Source: Chara braunii
Taxonomy: Eukaryota > Streptophyta > Charophyceae > Charales > Characeae
Direction of reading: 5' to 3'
NCBI GenBank assembly: GCA_003427395.1
Contig: BFEA01000192.1
Location: forward strand, 1,534,993 to 1,563,711
DNA length: 28,719 bases
Shown here: positions 1 to 9,750 of the stretch, one piece after another
Layout of the letters: each line of letters begins with the position of its first letter
Position numbering within the stretch: position 1 is the stretch's first letter
Made by a program: the position numbers and the translations under genes
The notes under the pieces: generated by a model
What the model was told of the DNA's origin: nothing
Seen by the model: the letters and a program-made list of their open reading frames with translations, nothing else
The model's database searches: none

Positions 1-63
<63 letters not shown>

Positions 64-143
64 GCACACATACACCCAATCTGGCACGTGGTGCGCAGTC
101 CCGAGCTGCCGCGTGGGTGCTACCACTCTCCCTCTCTCTCTTT

Positions 144-184
<41 letters not shown>

Positions 185-226
185 TGCCACGTGGTGCGCA
201 TTCCCGAGCTGCCGCGTGGGTGCTAC

Positions 227-291
<65 letters not shown>

Positions 292-332
292 TGCCACGTG
301 GTGCACAGTCCCGAGCTGCCGCGTGGATGCTA

Positions 333-380
<48 letters not shown>

Positions 381-422
381 TGCCACGTGGTGCGCAGTCC
401 CGAGCTGCCGCGTGGATGCTAC

Positions 423-457
<35 letters not shown>

Positions 458-462
458 ACTAA
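1..462. repeat. Compound minisatellite: 46-bp G/C-rich core alternating with CT and CA tracts
   Basis: Four copies of a core of about 46 bp start at about 78, 181, 288 and 377 (spacings 103, 107, 89). Each core begins AATCTGCCACGTGG and ends near GCCGCGTGG(A/G)TGCTAC, and is followed by (CT)n. In the first three copies (CA)n then follows; the fourth runs into a short CG run. The core contains the palindrome CCACGTGG. Core substitutions are few, so the array looks young, while tract lengths vary. All reading frames here are dipeptide low complexity and are not genes. Confidence 0.95.
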
Positions 463-497
463 TGGGGGAGCGGTTTGCCTAGCGTGGTGTTCAACAT

Positions 498-650
498 AGA
501 AGAAGAAGAAGAAGAAGAAGAAGCAGAAGAAGAAGAAGAAGAAGAAGAAGAAGAAGAAGAAGAACAAGAAGCAGAGGAAGAAGAAGAAGAAGAAGAAGAA
601 GAAGAAGAAGAAGAAGAAGAAGAAAAAAGAAGAAGAAGAAGAAGAAGAGA
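498..650. repeat. (GAA)n trinucleotide microsatellite
   Basis: An almost uninterrupted GAA/AGA tract with a few CAG, CAA and GAG interruptions. It is a purine-only strand, so poly-Glu, poly-Leu or poly-Ser frames are expected and meaningless. Long GAA tracts can form triplex DNA, which is general knowledge about the class. Confidence 0.95.
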
Positions 651-693
651 ACGACGCTGGGGTAGCGGAGGGCCCACAACGACGAAAGGCGGC

Positions 694-802
<109 letters not shown>

Positions 803-825
803 GCGGGTATCTTTCGTGCTAGATA

Positions 826-889
826 GAGAAAGAAGAAGAAGAAGAAGAAGAAGAAGAAGATGAAGAAGAAGAAGAAGAAGAAGAAGAAG
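826..889. repeat. Second (GAA)n microsatellite
   Basis: An AGA/GAA tract with a single GAT interruption, separated from the first GAA tract by the CT/CA tract. Confidence 0.93.
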
Positions 890-946
890 TACCTGTTGTC
901 GACGACGCGCAGCGGGCGGGCGTGGCGGAACGACGGGCAGGCGGGC

Positions 947-1052
947 GGGGATGCTCCACTTCGAGCAGGATGGGTGACGGGCAGACAGGCGCGGGATGCT
1001 CCACTACGACGATGACGGGCAGACGGGCAAACGTGCGGGGATGCTCTACTTC
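947..1052. repeat. 45-bp tandem repeat, about 2.3 copies
   Basis: The motif GGGATGCTC(C/T)ACT occurs at 948, 993 and 1038, exactly 45 bp apart each time. The intervening sequence carries related GACGGGCAGAC words. Confidence 0.8.
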
Positions 1053-1053
1053 C

Positions 1054-1158
1054 AAATCGTGCGGGGTAACGGACTTCGCCCGCGCGATTTCGTGCAAGCG
1101 TTTGGGTTCGAACGCCACGCAAAATCGCGCGGGCGAAGTCCATCACCCCGCGCGATTT
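1054..1158. repeat. Long inverted repeat (hairpin)
   Basis: Arms 1054-1090 and 1122-1158 are complementary at about 34 of 37 positions. The inner 20 bp (1071-1090 and 1122-1141) are perfect. The 31-nt loop has further short complementarity (GCGTT and AACGC). No target-site duplication or transposon end is evident. Confidence 0.85.
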
Positions 1159-1308
1159 CCCAGTCGTCGGTCTTGATGATCGACGGCCCGAGCGGGCTTT
1201 CGAATGGGGGGGCGGGTTGCGGCCTCTAAAGCCGCCAGAACTTATTTTTTTTTTGTGAGCCTGAGAGGGCCGCAGCGGGGCCTGCAGGCCCGAAACGGTG
1301 TCTTTTTC

Positions 1309-1676
1309 GTTTTTTTTTTTTGTCGCACAAATCGCGGTCCAGCCCGTGCTAAAGCCTCCAGCGGCTCAACATGCGGGAGCTGCACCCACCAGTTCGTGCG
1401 ATGGGCCACACCGGCAGGTGGGCGACACCGGCCAGGGGTCAGCCGATAGCATCAGGACCGAGCTTCTTCGATGGGCCACTCACTGTGCCTCCCTTCCGAT
1501 CCCCTCCCCCTACGAGCATCAACAGTCTCTGCTCAATGCCACCCGGGGGGACGAACGACATATCTCCAGGTGGCGGGCACCAAGTTTGCCCACGAAGATA
1601 CACGAGGCCAACGGGGATTGAACCGAAGACCTCCTCAATGCCACTTGCATGCCTTATGAATTGAGCTAGGCGGCTG
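1309..1676 (-). mobile_element. tRNA-derived SINE-like element
   Basis: The minus strand carries a box A starting at 1668 (TAGCTCAATTCATAAGG) and a box B starting at 1624 (GGTTCAATCCC), 44 nt apart as in a tRNA. Both match the pol III consensus. The acceptor and T stems do not close into a proper cloverleaf, so this is not a functional tRNA. About 300 nt of unrelated G/C-rich sequence follows and ends in a 13-nt A run (T run on the plus strand, 1309-1321). This head, body and tail order is SINE-like. I did not find a convincing target duplication, so the far boundary is inferred. Confidence 0.5.
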
Positions 1677-1689
1677 GATCTTCGAACAG

Positions 1690-2360
1690 TTTGAGGCCTT
1701 GGCGGATAATTAATCTGACCTTCGAAAGAAAACCACAAAAAACAAAGAAAAAAAAAAAAAAAATCGAGAAGTGCGACGGGAACATTACTCGTGACTTAAG
1801 CAACATTTTTGTCACGATCGCACTGATGAAGAACTGTTGACCGACCCGCGGAACGTTACTTTCAGCACCAACGTTGATTTAAACGTTGCTCGAACAAGGA
1901 AAATGTTTTTCCAACGTTAAAATTAACGAAGTTTTTTTTCTGTTGATAGTATTGTTCGCACTTATAACAGTACTAGGTCATCCTACCAAGGAATGATGTA
2001 CGCTAGAATCAGTCCTCCTGGGGATGGCGCAACATCACATATTTCCATATCCTTTCCTTCTCTTTCCTTTAGCGAAGTCAATAGACCTATTCAGAGATTT
2101 TCCCTTGCCGCCTTTCTCTTATTCTGTCGGTTCCTAACTTGTGTGTCTTAGACGGTACGACTAATGAATCTTTATATGTAGGCATATGACCACGTGATTA
2201 AAAAAATAATGATGTGAGTCATGCTAGACTGGAACTATGTACGGGTGAGATAGTAAGGGGTCGAAATGAGCCTCATGCAGGTTCCATATAAAATGATCAT
2301 ATAACTAAGCATTCCTTGTTGTACAAGACAACTAACTCACAAACAAGATTTAGATTGGGC
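1690..2360. other. No gene recognised
   Basis: A/T-rich sequence with an A run near 1750 and no open frame of substance. No repeat structure stands out. Confidence 0.6.
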
Positions 2361-2368
2361 CCTGATAG

Positions 2369-2769
2369 CAGTGCCGTACCCGTGACCATGACCGGAACCG
2401 GTCACATGAACGTGACCGGCCATCCATTTGGTGTTTTTTCTGTGAACGGCCGTTCACGGTGAATGGGCCGACCACTAAAGAGTTTTTTTTTTTTTTNTTT
2501 TTTTTTTTTGTTTTTTTTTTAGGGGCTCCCTCAGGTACATTCACCCCAAGCCGCACAACGTGATGACATTGGAAAAAATAAAACAAAATCGGAATGACCT
2601 ACAAAATAGCAAACGGAAATGCTTATTTTGGCTGGTTGATTTTTTTTTTTTCGTTTTTAATTAAAAAANAATATTATTCGTGAAAAACAAAAATTGAAAA
2701 AATTATAGGGAGTTACCCTCCAATGTCCCCCACCCTCCTATTAAAAAAAAANANAACCCCCCAACCAAN

Positions 2770-2800
<31 letters not shown>

Positions 2801-2894
2801 GCTCTCCTTGAACTCCGGTGTCGTGAACGGGGTGAACTCCATGACCGATCTCCGTCCACAGAGTCCGTGAACGGTGACCGGTGGTACGGCACTG
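2369..2894. mobile_element. Non-autonomous hAT-superfamily element (MITE-like)
   Basis: The element is 526 bp and is bounded by a perfect 12-bp terminal inverted repeat, CAGTGCCGTACC (2369-2380, complement at 2883-2894). It is flanked by an exact 8-bp direct duplication, CCTGATAG, at 2361-2368 and 2895-2902. A CAGNG terminus plus an 8-bp duplication is diagnostic of hAT transposons. Subterminal regions are rich in GTGACCGG and GTGAACG words and palindromes (2398-2419, 2442-2457). The interior is T and A homopolymer with undetermined bases and encodes no transposase, so mobility would need a transposase in trans. Confidence 0.9.
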
Positions 2895-2902
2895 CCTGAT
2901 AG

Positions 2903-3660
2903 TAAAACTATTCGTAACGATCCTATATAAAAAATTGAAACTTGAAAGATTATGCACTAGGACATGTGAACATTATATTATAGAAGTTATCTTGTTGCCC
3001 CTACTATCGACACTAACCAATGATATAGAGAGTTTTCTACCTTCTAAGGTGGTATGCAACATACTTGAATAGATTGTTCAATTGGATAAGGAATGAAAGT
3101 ATGATATAACCCTACAAGTTAGATATGACTATAATGATACAAATAAGGAAAGCAGTGGGCAAGTAAGGTTGAATAAGTCGGTGTACATTAGCTAAACATA
3201 AATAGGATAGTTTGTCACGTGTCTATTGCTTCTTAACTCTTGAGAATTTAAGAGAGTTAACGTAGTCGTTAACCTTCTAACAATTTAAGTTGACAGATGC
3301 GGTTACTCGGACAAATGCCTCGAGTATGTAAACTGAAGGAATGATCCAACATACACAGATACCTCCCTCTAATCGTTCATTACCCTAACTTCTAACTTCT
3401 ATATAAAAGTATCACATTCGGTAGCGGACATAGACTTCTAACTATCTTATACCCTAGTTCGTTCTTCTAATGATGATGGTAGGTAGTCGAAGTCCTTAAC
3501 AACATGACCCTTGCAGGTACTGTCGATATAACCGTACACCTTTCCAAGCGCATTACAATTATTCGACACAAACCCAACCCACATATCACAGGTTATATTA
3601 GTTTGATTAAAAGTTGTCGTTTTGTCGTGATCATTGTTTTACCATACCTGAGTTCGTTCA
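2903..3660. other. A/T-rich sequence without a recognised gene
   Basis: No credible coding region. There is an imperfect hairpin near 3238-3268 (TTAACTCTT opposite AAGAGAGTTAA) and a TATA-like word (CTATATAAAAG) near 3400. The TATA-like word has no assignable transcript. Confidence 0.5.
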
Positions 3661-3697
3661 CTGAGGACCTCGGTTGGAAAGCGAGATCCCTGGCAAC

Positions 3698-3842
3698 GGC
3701 GCTGTCGAGCGAATCGACCCCCGCACGAGCGAGGGCCCTCCCGGCCCTCGCTTGCGCGGGGGCCGATGCGCTCGACAGGTGGCGCCGTTGTCGGGGAGGG
3801 CCCTCACTCGCTTGGGGGCCGATGCGCTCGACAGCGCCACCT
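3698..3842. repeat. G/C-rich hairpin and direct-repeat block
   Basis: Arms 3698-3737 and 3743-3786 are near-complementary, with one 4-nt indel and a few mismatches. A further direct copy of the right arm lies at about 3797-3842. The block is homologous to 9345-9410, which overlaps the start of the reverse-transcriptase fragment: both carry GTCGAGCG(A/C)ATCG followed by a palindromic stretch. The stem sequences at that place differ between the two copies (CGAGCGAGGGCC against AGCGGGG), yet each pairs with its own partner. Confidence 0.75.
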
Positions 3843-3949
3843 GTCGGGCACGACTGTGCCACACCCAGACGTAAAACATTTTCAGTGTCGGACCTCACGG
3901 TCGCATCACGCAGGAGTTTTTGAAGTGTTTCAGCGAAAGACCAACTCAG

Positions 3950-4235
3950 ACCGTGCGCGCCAGCTATACCTCTCGCGACCCTTGCGACAGGACAAAGGTT
4001 CCTCGAGGTACAACTTACCTCCACCTGCGGGAGCTGTCACCATCCCTTAGGTGGGTGTATCCCTGCTGAGCTACTGACCCACGTGCGAAGACTTTTACAT
4101 GCAATCACAGAGGTAAGTCATCCGAGGACGTTTACTCGATTGCCGTAGCATACGTGTTAGAACGCCTTAAGACTGACCCGTATACTTGTCGGGCATCGGG
4201 GACGCTGATCTCCCGGACCGACTCACAATTCAGGT
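3950..4235. repeat. Dispersed repeat, copy 1
   Basis: Matches 9458-9750 in the same orientation at roughly 70-75 percent by eye. Shared landmarks in order are ATACCTCTCGCGA, ACTTACCTCCACC, GAGCTA and TGCAATC(A/G)CAGAG, then a TTG(C/T)(C/T)GTAGCAT(A/G) word. Together with 3698-3842 it forms one longer unit of about 540 bp. It may be retroelement leader or LTR sequence, since the partner copy abuts pol; that is inference. Confidence 0.7.
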
Positions 4236-4239
4236 CGAT

Positions 4240-5560
4240 TCGACTGACGGACTATGCTTTGACTATAATTAGTTTCGATAGGTATGACTCACAACCTAAC
4301 CCTTTTCCGGAGCATAATCCCTTCAACGCTTGAATTGTCAAGGGTTGCACATAAAATATATACCCATCCTACCTAGTGGTTAAATTCATTCATCATATCT
4401 CTTTATGAAAGCCCTTTGCCATATCATACATGAAATGAAATAAGATACTGAGTAATTAGGCAAGGAGATGTCTTTTATATTTTTACACGAACAGAGGCAA
4501 ACATCAGAATGAACAAAGCTTCGACTTTTGGAAAATAATCAACATAGGCTTTTCGCCTTTCAAACAGACATCACAAATAAAAGTAGGCTCATGACCTTTC
4601 AAAAAAAATGACATGAATAAGGTTTTTGACCTTTGTCAATTATCCTAATCTATTTAACATCAAGGAGAAAAAGTCGAAAATTCAAACCAAATGTATAAAG
4701 GTTAGGTGTCGATGAAATGTCTGATTCGAGGCTCAGGTAAGCATAAGTTCGGTAATGCGTGTTGAGTGAATAACCTGTGGTTGGTCATTTTACTGACCTG
4801 CAGACAAGAGACAATCACATTAGACAATTCTGACGGAGTCAACCTTTTATTCACTTCTACCCACATTACACTTACACTTCCAACCTTTCAGTAAGACATC
4901 CCTTTTTCGACTTAGTCATTCAACCATATCCGACTTTAGTTATTTCAAGGACCCTTTTTTTGACCAAACACAAACCATTTAGACAATGACCCGAAAAACA
5001 GAAATGTCTTTCAGTGCAAAGGTCGATGCAAAGTGTGGGTGTCAAGAGTGAGTGAGGGTTGAGTTAGCTAACCAACCTCTTACCATAAGGCAACAACATG
5101 TAGTCTTGTATAGACTCATTACGAGTCCTCTTGGTTAAGACGACATGTAATCACACAGGTCAACACGGTCTCAACACCTATTTGCCATTGATATGACCCT
5201 ATATGAAATTCAATATAGTGAACTTCATTTTAGTCGGGAATAACACTACATCGACATAACTCCCTGTAGGTAGCTCCACTAACTTCTTACCAGACCAATC
5301 TAGACATAGTTGTTTAAAAGAAGAAAAATGTTTTCCCTTTCAGACATACACAAACAAAATAACTTCAATCTCATATGGAGTAGAATCATAAGATTTGACA
5401 TCAATCACTAGGTTAAGGTAGCACGACAGGTCACACGGGGCCACATTCCTTCTATCTCCACCTTAGTAGAATTAGAAACTGGACATTGTCAGTTCGTTAG
5501 TCTTTTGCGGGCTCTTCATAAGAGTTGTCATTGGAGGGTAGATCACACGGGATCCTCATT
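4240..5560. other. Gene-free stretch with small hairpins
   Basis: No coding region recognised. Three short related hairpins lie at about 4535-4650 (AGGC-TTTTC-GCCT, AGGC-TCATG-ACCT, AAGGT-TTTTG-ACCTT). A nested hairpin lies at about 5097-5149, with ACATGT, GTCTT and GACTC pairing to GAGTC, AAGAC and ACATGT. AGTGAATA near 4765 has its complement near 4847. Confidence 0.6.
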
Positions 5561-5574
5561 TTATTAGGCGTCTG

Positions 5575-6030
5575 GTCGTGATAGGGCAGAACTCATTGTG
5601 CCTAGCTTCTCCTTTCACAATTTTCATCGGTGTAAGGCTGACTGGTAATAAGACAGGCCTCTCGGAGTCTTGCTTCTCTTATCACCACCCTTCCTTATCC
5701 GTGCCAATTGTTGTGATAGGGCAGGTTTTGCGGCCTCGCTCCTCCTATTGCGGTTTGATATTTGAAGCACGGCTGGTGGACAATAAGGCAGGCTTATCGA
5801 AGCCTCACTTCTCTTATCACCACCTCCCTTACCCGTGCTAACTATTGCGATAGGGCAGGCCTTGTAGGGCCTCGCTCCTCCTATCGCTTACTTGCATTGA
5901 TGCACGGATGGATGCTAATAACGCAGGCTTCTCGGAGCCTCGCTTCTCTTATCACCACCCCTTTTCCTTAGCCGTGCAGTTAGGCAATAGGGCAGGCCTC
6001 TAGGGGCCTCGTTCCTCCTATCACCCTTGC
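5575..6030. repeat. Hairpin array, 7 units of about 68 bp, two alternating types
   Basis: Units begin near 5578, 5643, 5713, 5775, 5847, 5915 and 5985. Odd units have the form (G)ATAGG-GCAGG...GCTCCT-CCTAT(C), even units AATAAG-GCAGG...CTTCT-CTTAT(C). The outer stem thus changes from ATAGG/CCTAT to ATAAG/CTTAT with pairing kept. Unit 5 has a perfect 8-bp stem (GCGATAGG 5847-5854, CCTATCGC 5880-5887). Unit 3 pairs over 8 positions counting G-T pairs. Unit 2 pairs at 9 of 10 positions. Most units have an inner AGGC/GCCT hairpin in the conserved core. Confidence 0.85.
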
Positions 6031-6720
6031 AAATTCTCTCGATGAACTCGGTCATCGCATTTGACGCTTCTCAAACCCTGGATCATTCGGAAGTCTTTAA
6101 GCTCATGCGGGTAGGCCATACGAACCTGTGCCCCATGTCTTAAAGACCTTCCACCTGATCTCCACACTGTGGGCAGAGTTAGTTGATGATGTCCACTTTC
6201 ACAGTACTTTAAGCAATCGCACGCAGAATCCTTCAATCCACTGTGAACCCCGCTTTGTCAATGTCAGGTGGTCTATTAACCAAGACAAGACTGCACGGAG
6301 TTGATTCCCTTGCGGCCACATTCCCATAAAAAAACACTCACATAGCAAGACAATTACACGAAACTTCTCGTTCTTGTAATGTTTTTCCACAATTGTTGGT
6401 TATACACAATTCATATCAACATCAAACAACGAGATCGGCATGCATGAGACTCACACTCCATCGTATATTCACTATGTAAGAAATCTAAAATCATTCCAAC
6501 CATTGCTCATATGGCATAACACTCCTCATAGGAAAGCCGCAGATTCACATAGTCGGACTCAAATGTATGCGTAGTAATATGGGGTAGTACATACAGTCTA
6601 ATACAGGGGTATATATGAGGCGATGGGGATAATCTCTCTTATCCTAACACTAGTCGATTCGATTTGCACTTAGACGGAACTTCCCTACTGACTCTTTATT
6701 TATCTCTCTCTTCCTTTTTC
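6031..6720. other. No gene recognised
   Basis: Mixed-composition sequence with short open frames on both strands, none resembling a known protein, and no evident repeat array. Confidence 0.5.
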
Positions 6721-6782
6721 CATGGCCAAGGCCATCGCCAAAGTGCAAGCAGACCACATAGTACAACATAGTCTACCGCATC

Positions 6783-6876
6783 CGCTCACTCGATTGGCAA
6801 CACACAACACTCGCTCTCTCGATCGGCTGCAGACAACACCCGTCCACTCGATTGGCTGCGGACAACACCCGCTCAC
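6783..6876. repeat. 29-bp tandem repeat, about 3.2 copies
   Basis: Units start at 6783, 6812, 6841 and (partial) 6870 with CG(C/T)(T/C)(C/T)(A/T)CTCGAT(T/C)GG near the start and ACAACAC near the end. Confidence 0.85.
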
Positions 6877-6879
6877 CCA

Positions 6880-7340
6880 TAGTGCTATGTCGTTATTTCT
6901 CCCCGTGACAATCTCCTTCCCCTACTCGCTCGCTATCGCCTTTCTTCTTTTCCCATGCGCCCTCCTTCCTCCTCACTCGCATGCGCCTTCGCTCGTCTTC
7001 TCCGCCCACGCGTTCCACCTTCTCTCTCTTCCCTCATCCTTACTCCCTTTCTACTCACACTTCCTTCTTCTTGCTACCGCTTCTCTCCTTCGTCCTGGCT
7101 TCTCCACTTCGCGCGCCTTCGACTCCCTCTCTCCGTATTTCTCTCCTCCCCTCTTCTCTTTTTTCCCCTCCTTCTTCCTTCTCCTTCTTCTTCTTCTTCT
7201 CCTGCTTCTTTTCCTCCACGCGGCTTCCTACATTGCGGGTTTGTCTTCGATGTCGCCTATCGTGTGCCCGTGCGCTGCCTCTGTGCTATCGTGCTCTGCC
7301 TCCGCGCTAGCGGACTCCTTAGTATCGTGGCCCGGCGTGA
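6880..7340. other. Pyrimidine-rich low-complexity stretch
   Basis: Strongly C/T-biased on the plus strand, including a (CTT)n run near 7185. It permits a long open frame from 6722 to 7423 that is dominated by Leu, Ser, Pro and Phe. I see no domain, and the openness is explained by the scarcity of purines and hence of stop codons. Confidence 0.7.
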
Positions 7341-7509
7341 TTGAGATCACGCGGGGCTTACTACAACAAAGGTCTTCATTCTTTTTCACCAAATTTGCCC
7401 CAGTTTCAGAGGAAGATTTATAAAAGTGAATCTAAGAGCGCGTAACTACGGGACCAAAATAAGATAAATCAATAAAAATTAATAAAAGAAAATGAATCTA
7501 ACTAATAAA

Positions 7510-8521
7510 AAATCATAAATAAATAAATAAATAAATAAGAAAACAGTAAAATCCAACTACCAACTGTACATACCAGCCAAGTGTTGTGTCCTTCATTTTC
7601 CGTCGAGCGACTGTAACTAACTCAAAGATCGAGGTCACGGGTTCGAACCCCAACTGACCGAGCCTGGGGCAAACTGTAGTTGAGCTCCTCGTCAAAAAGA
7701 AAGCTAGCTCAAGCATCGGTAGACCTCAATCCCTAGATCCCTTGTTTAGCAAGCATTATCTAACCTACTGAGCTAGCTCCCATTTCGGATAAAAAGGGAG
7801 CAGCCCTGGTATGTATAGGTAGTGGCTCAACCCGTTTAGTGGACTAAGCTTGTCTCTAAGTTTGTGTGTGTGTCCGCTTGCTGCTCTGCATGCTTGTCTG
7901 AGTGCTTGTCGGTTTGAGTGTATGTGTGACCTGCAAGGCACTTGGTTGATCAAAAGGGCCGGTACTTAGTTGTGGCCTCGACATTGAGGGCCGCGACGGT
8001 CAGGAAGTCACTGTCCAAGAGGCAAAACGCCTCTCTTCACATGGGAGGCCGAGCGAGAGCCTCAACCTCACTCGCGGTATATGAGTAAGGACAGAGGTGC
8101 CACTCGAGCAAGTGTTAGTAATTCAGGCATTACTGCAAGCCTGATGATCACACACTAATAATCATTGCGGCTGTATATTAATTCATCATGATTGACGTAC
8201 CGACAATTAAGTCTCAGTGCGTGTCATAGATCTTACCGACACAACATCAACCCAACCAACCCCTCGACCTCTTCTGTAGCGGAGTATTACTACTGATTTT
8301 AACCATCAGAACGCGCGTCACCGCGATGCGCGAGCATACCTAACGAAAGTTTCTCACCGATGTGCCTCGGCCTCAACGGTCAAGGAAGTCGTTTCAAAGT
8401 GTCGTGTGAAAAACGCATACCCTTTTAAGTTCAAATCGACTTCGTCATGGTAATTGGTGCGATCAGTGTGTTGATTATAAAAACATGGTTAAATACCCTT
8501 GTAAGGGTATTTGGTCCGACA
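7510..8521 (-). mobile_element. TGTCG-palindrome repeat, copy A, inserted in a reverse-transcriptase fragment
   Basis: Read on the minus strand, it starts TGTCGGACC at 8521, directly interrupting the reverse-transcriptase frame. The palindrome (8491-8512) follows. A region of short hairpins comes next, for example GAGGC-AAAAC-GCCTC near 8020. Then comes a tRNA-like head with a perfect box A (TAGCTCAGTAGG from 7775) and a B-like GGATTGAGGTC 43 nt later (from 7732), and finally a (TTTA)n-type tail at about 7516-7538. The same order occurs in the copies ending at 21360 and 23236. The left boundary is inferred from the tail, and no flanking duplication was found. It could instead be an LTR (TG start) with a separate SINE inside it. 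Confidence 0.5.
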
Positions 8522-9364
8522 CCACGATAACAGTGATGTTCAAGTTGTCAATGTGGAGACCTTCGTCAGACACGTAGTGTCCTAAGAAATCCACTTTGAG
8601 CTGGGCAAAGCGACACTTGCTCATGTTGGCGTAGAAACCATGTCTGCGTAAGCGGTCAATGACGTCGCAGGGATGTCTGAAATACTCCTCAAGGGTACGA
8701 CTGTACATCAGGATATCGTCGAGGTAGATGAGAACGTACTGCTCCAGGATGTCACCGAAGATGTTGTTCATCGTCATCTGGAAGGTAGCGGGTGCGTTGG
8801 TGAGGCCAAATGACATCACATTAAACTCATAGTGGCCGAAACGCGATCGGAACGTTGCCTTCGGTTGGTCCGCTGCAGTGATGGGGATGTGATGGTAACC
8901 GCTACGAGGATCAATCTTCGTAAAAAAGTGGTTGCCTGCTAGGTGGTCGAACAACTTGTCGGAACAAGGCATGGGGTAACTATTCTTAACCGTGTAGCGG
9001 TTGAAAACTTGATAATTGATGCAGAGACAGAGAGTTGCATCCGCTTTGCGAGCAAAGAGGACAGGCACACCCCATGGGGAGTTGCTGGGTTTAATAAAAC
9101 CCAGCCTCATGAGCTCCTCAAGATGACGCTCGAGTTCGGTGGTCTTGGGGATCGAGAGTCTGTAGGATGTCTGGTGGTGAACACGATAGTCAGACACAAG
9201 CTGGATGGAGTGATCGACGTCACGCATCGGTGGGATGCCAGCGTACGAGAATGACGATGCGAAAACGTTGTGGTACTCTCAAACGAGGTCACGAACTGCA
9301 GACTCCAGGTCGGCTGTATAGCGTACAAGTTCCTCAGCGTCAGCGTTGTCGAGCGCATCGGTCC
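8522..9364 (-). pseudogene. Ty3/gypsy-type reverse transcriptase fragment (pol)
   Basis: The open part from the Met codon at 9227 shows the standard gypsy order: PPMRDVDHSIQLV upstream, SPWGVPVLFARK (residues 50-61), a catalytic-Asp block KIDPRSGYHHI (104-114), FGLTNAPATFQ (140-150), the active-site IYLDD (167-171), and KCRFAQLKVDFLGHYVS (204-220). These blocks belong to the reverse transcriptase of LTR retrotransposons, which copies element RNA into DNA. Family-typical residues are altered, for example CINYQ where CIDYR is usual. The same frame continues upstream to about 9364 but is broken by TGA at 9279-9281. At 8521 the frame runs into an inserted repeat that removes the thumb, RNase H and integrase. 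It is non-functional and nested under a later insertion. Where its 5' end meets the dispersed repeat at 9345-9750 is unclear. Confidence 0.92.
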
Positions 9365-9457
9365 AGCACCGCACTAGCGGGGCGGGACCCTCCCCGCCTC
9401 GTTACACAGGAGTTGGATTGATCCTCGTCGCGAATACATATGGAGCTTCCGCAAGCC

Positions 9458-9750
9458 GCTCCGGCCGAGTACGCCAGCCATACCTCTCGCGAGCCCCTAC
9501 AACAGGATAGGGCCTACGCGAGGTACGACTTACCTCCACCTTACGAGAGTTGTCACCTCCCTTCGGTGGGCGTATCCTCGCCGAGCTACCAGTCCACAGT
9601 ACGAAAGTTAATCAACTGCAATCGCAGAGATGGACTAGCCGCGGGCGTTTCTCGTTCGTTGTAGCATAGGGGGTACGCGCGGTTGTACACCTCTATCGGA
9701 CCCACATGCGAACCGACGCCTTGGGGGGCTGAGGTCCCAAGTGTGACTCG
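9458..9750. repeat. Dispersed repeat, copy 2
   Basis: Partner of 3950-4235 in direct orientation, with homology beginning about 9345. It lies immediately upstream (on the minus strand) of the reverse-transcriptase fragment. It may therefore be leader or LTR sequence of that element, although gag is absent between the two. Confidence 0.7.

Noticed and set aside
6722-7423. 233-codon open frame with an ATG
   Set aside because: It is explained by the pyrimidine-rich strand. Composition is Leu/Ser/Pro/Phe low complexity, no domain is visible, and its start overlaps a 29-bp tandem repeat.
7620-7665. Plus-strand tRNA T-arm (GGGTTCGAACCC)
   Set aside because: The word is its own reverse complement, and no A box or cloverleaf fits 44 nt upstream.
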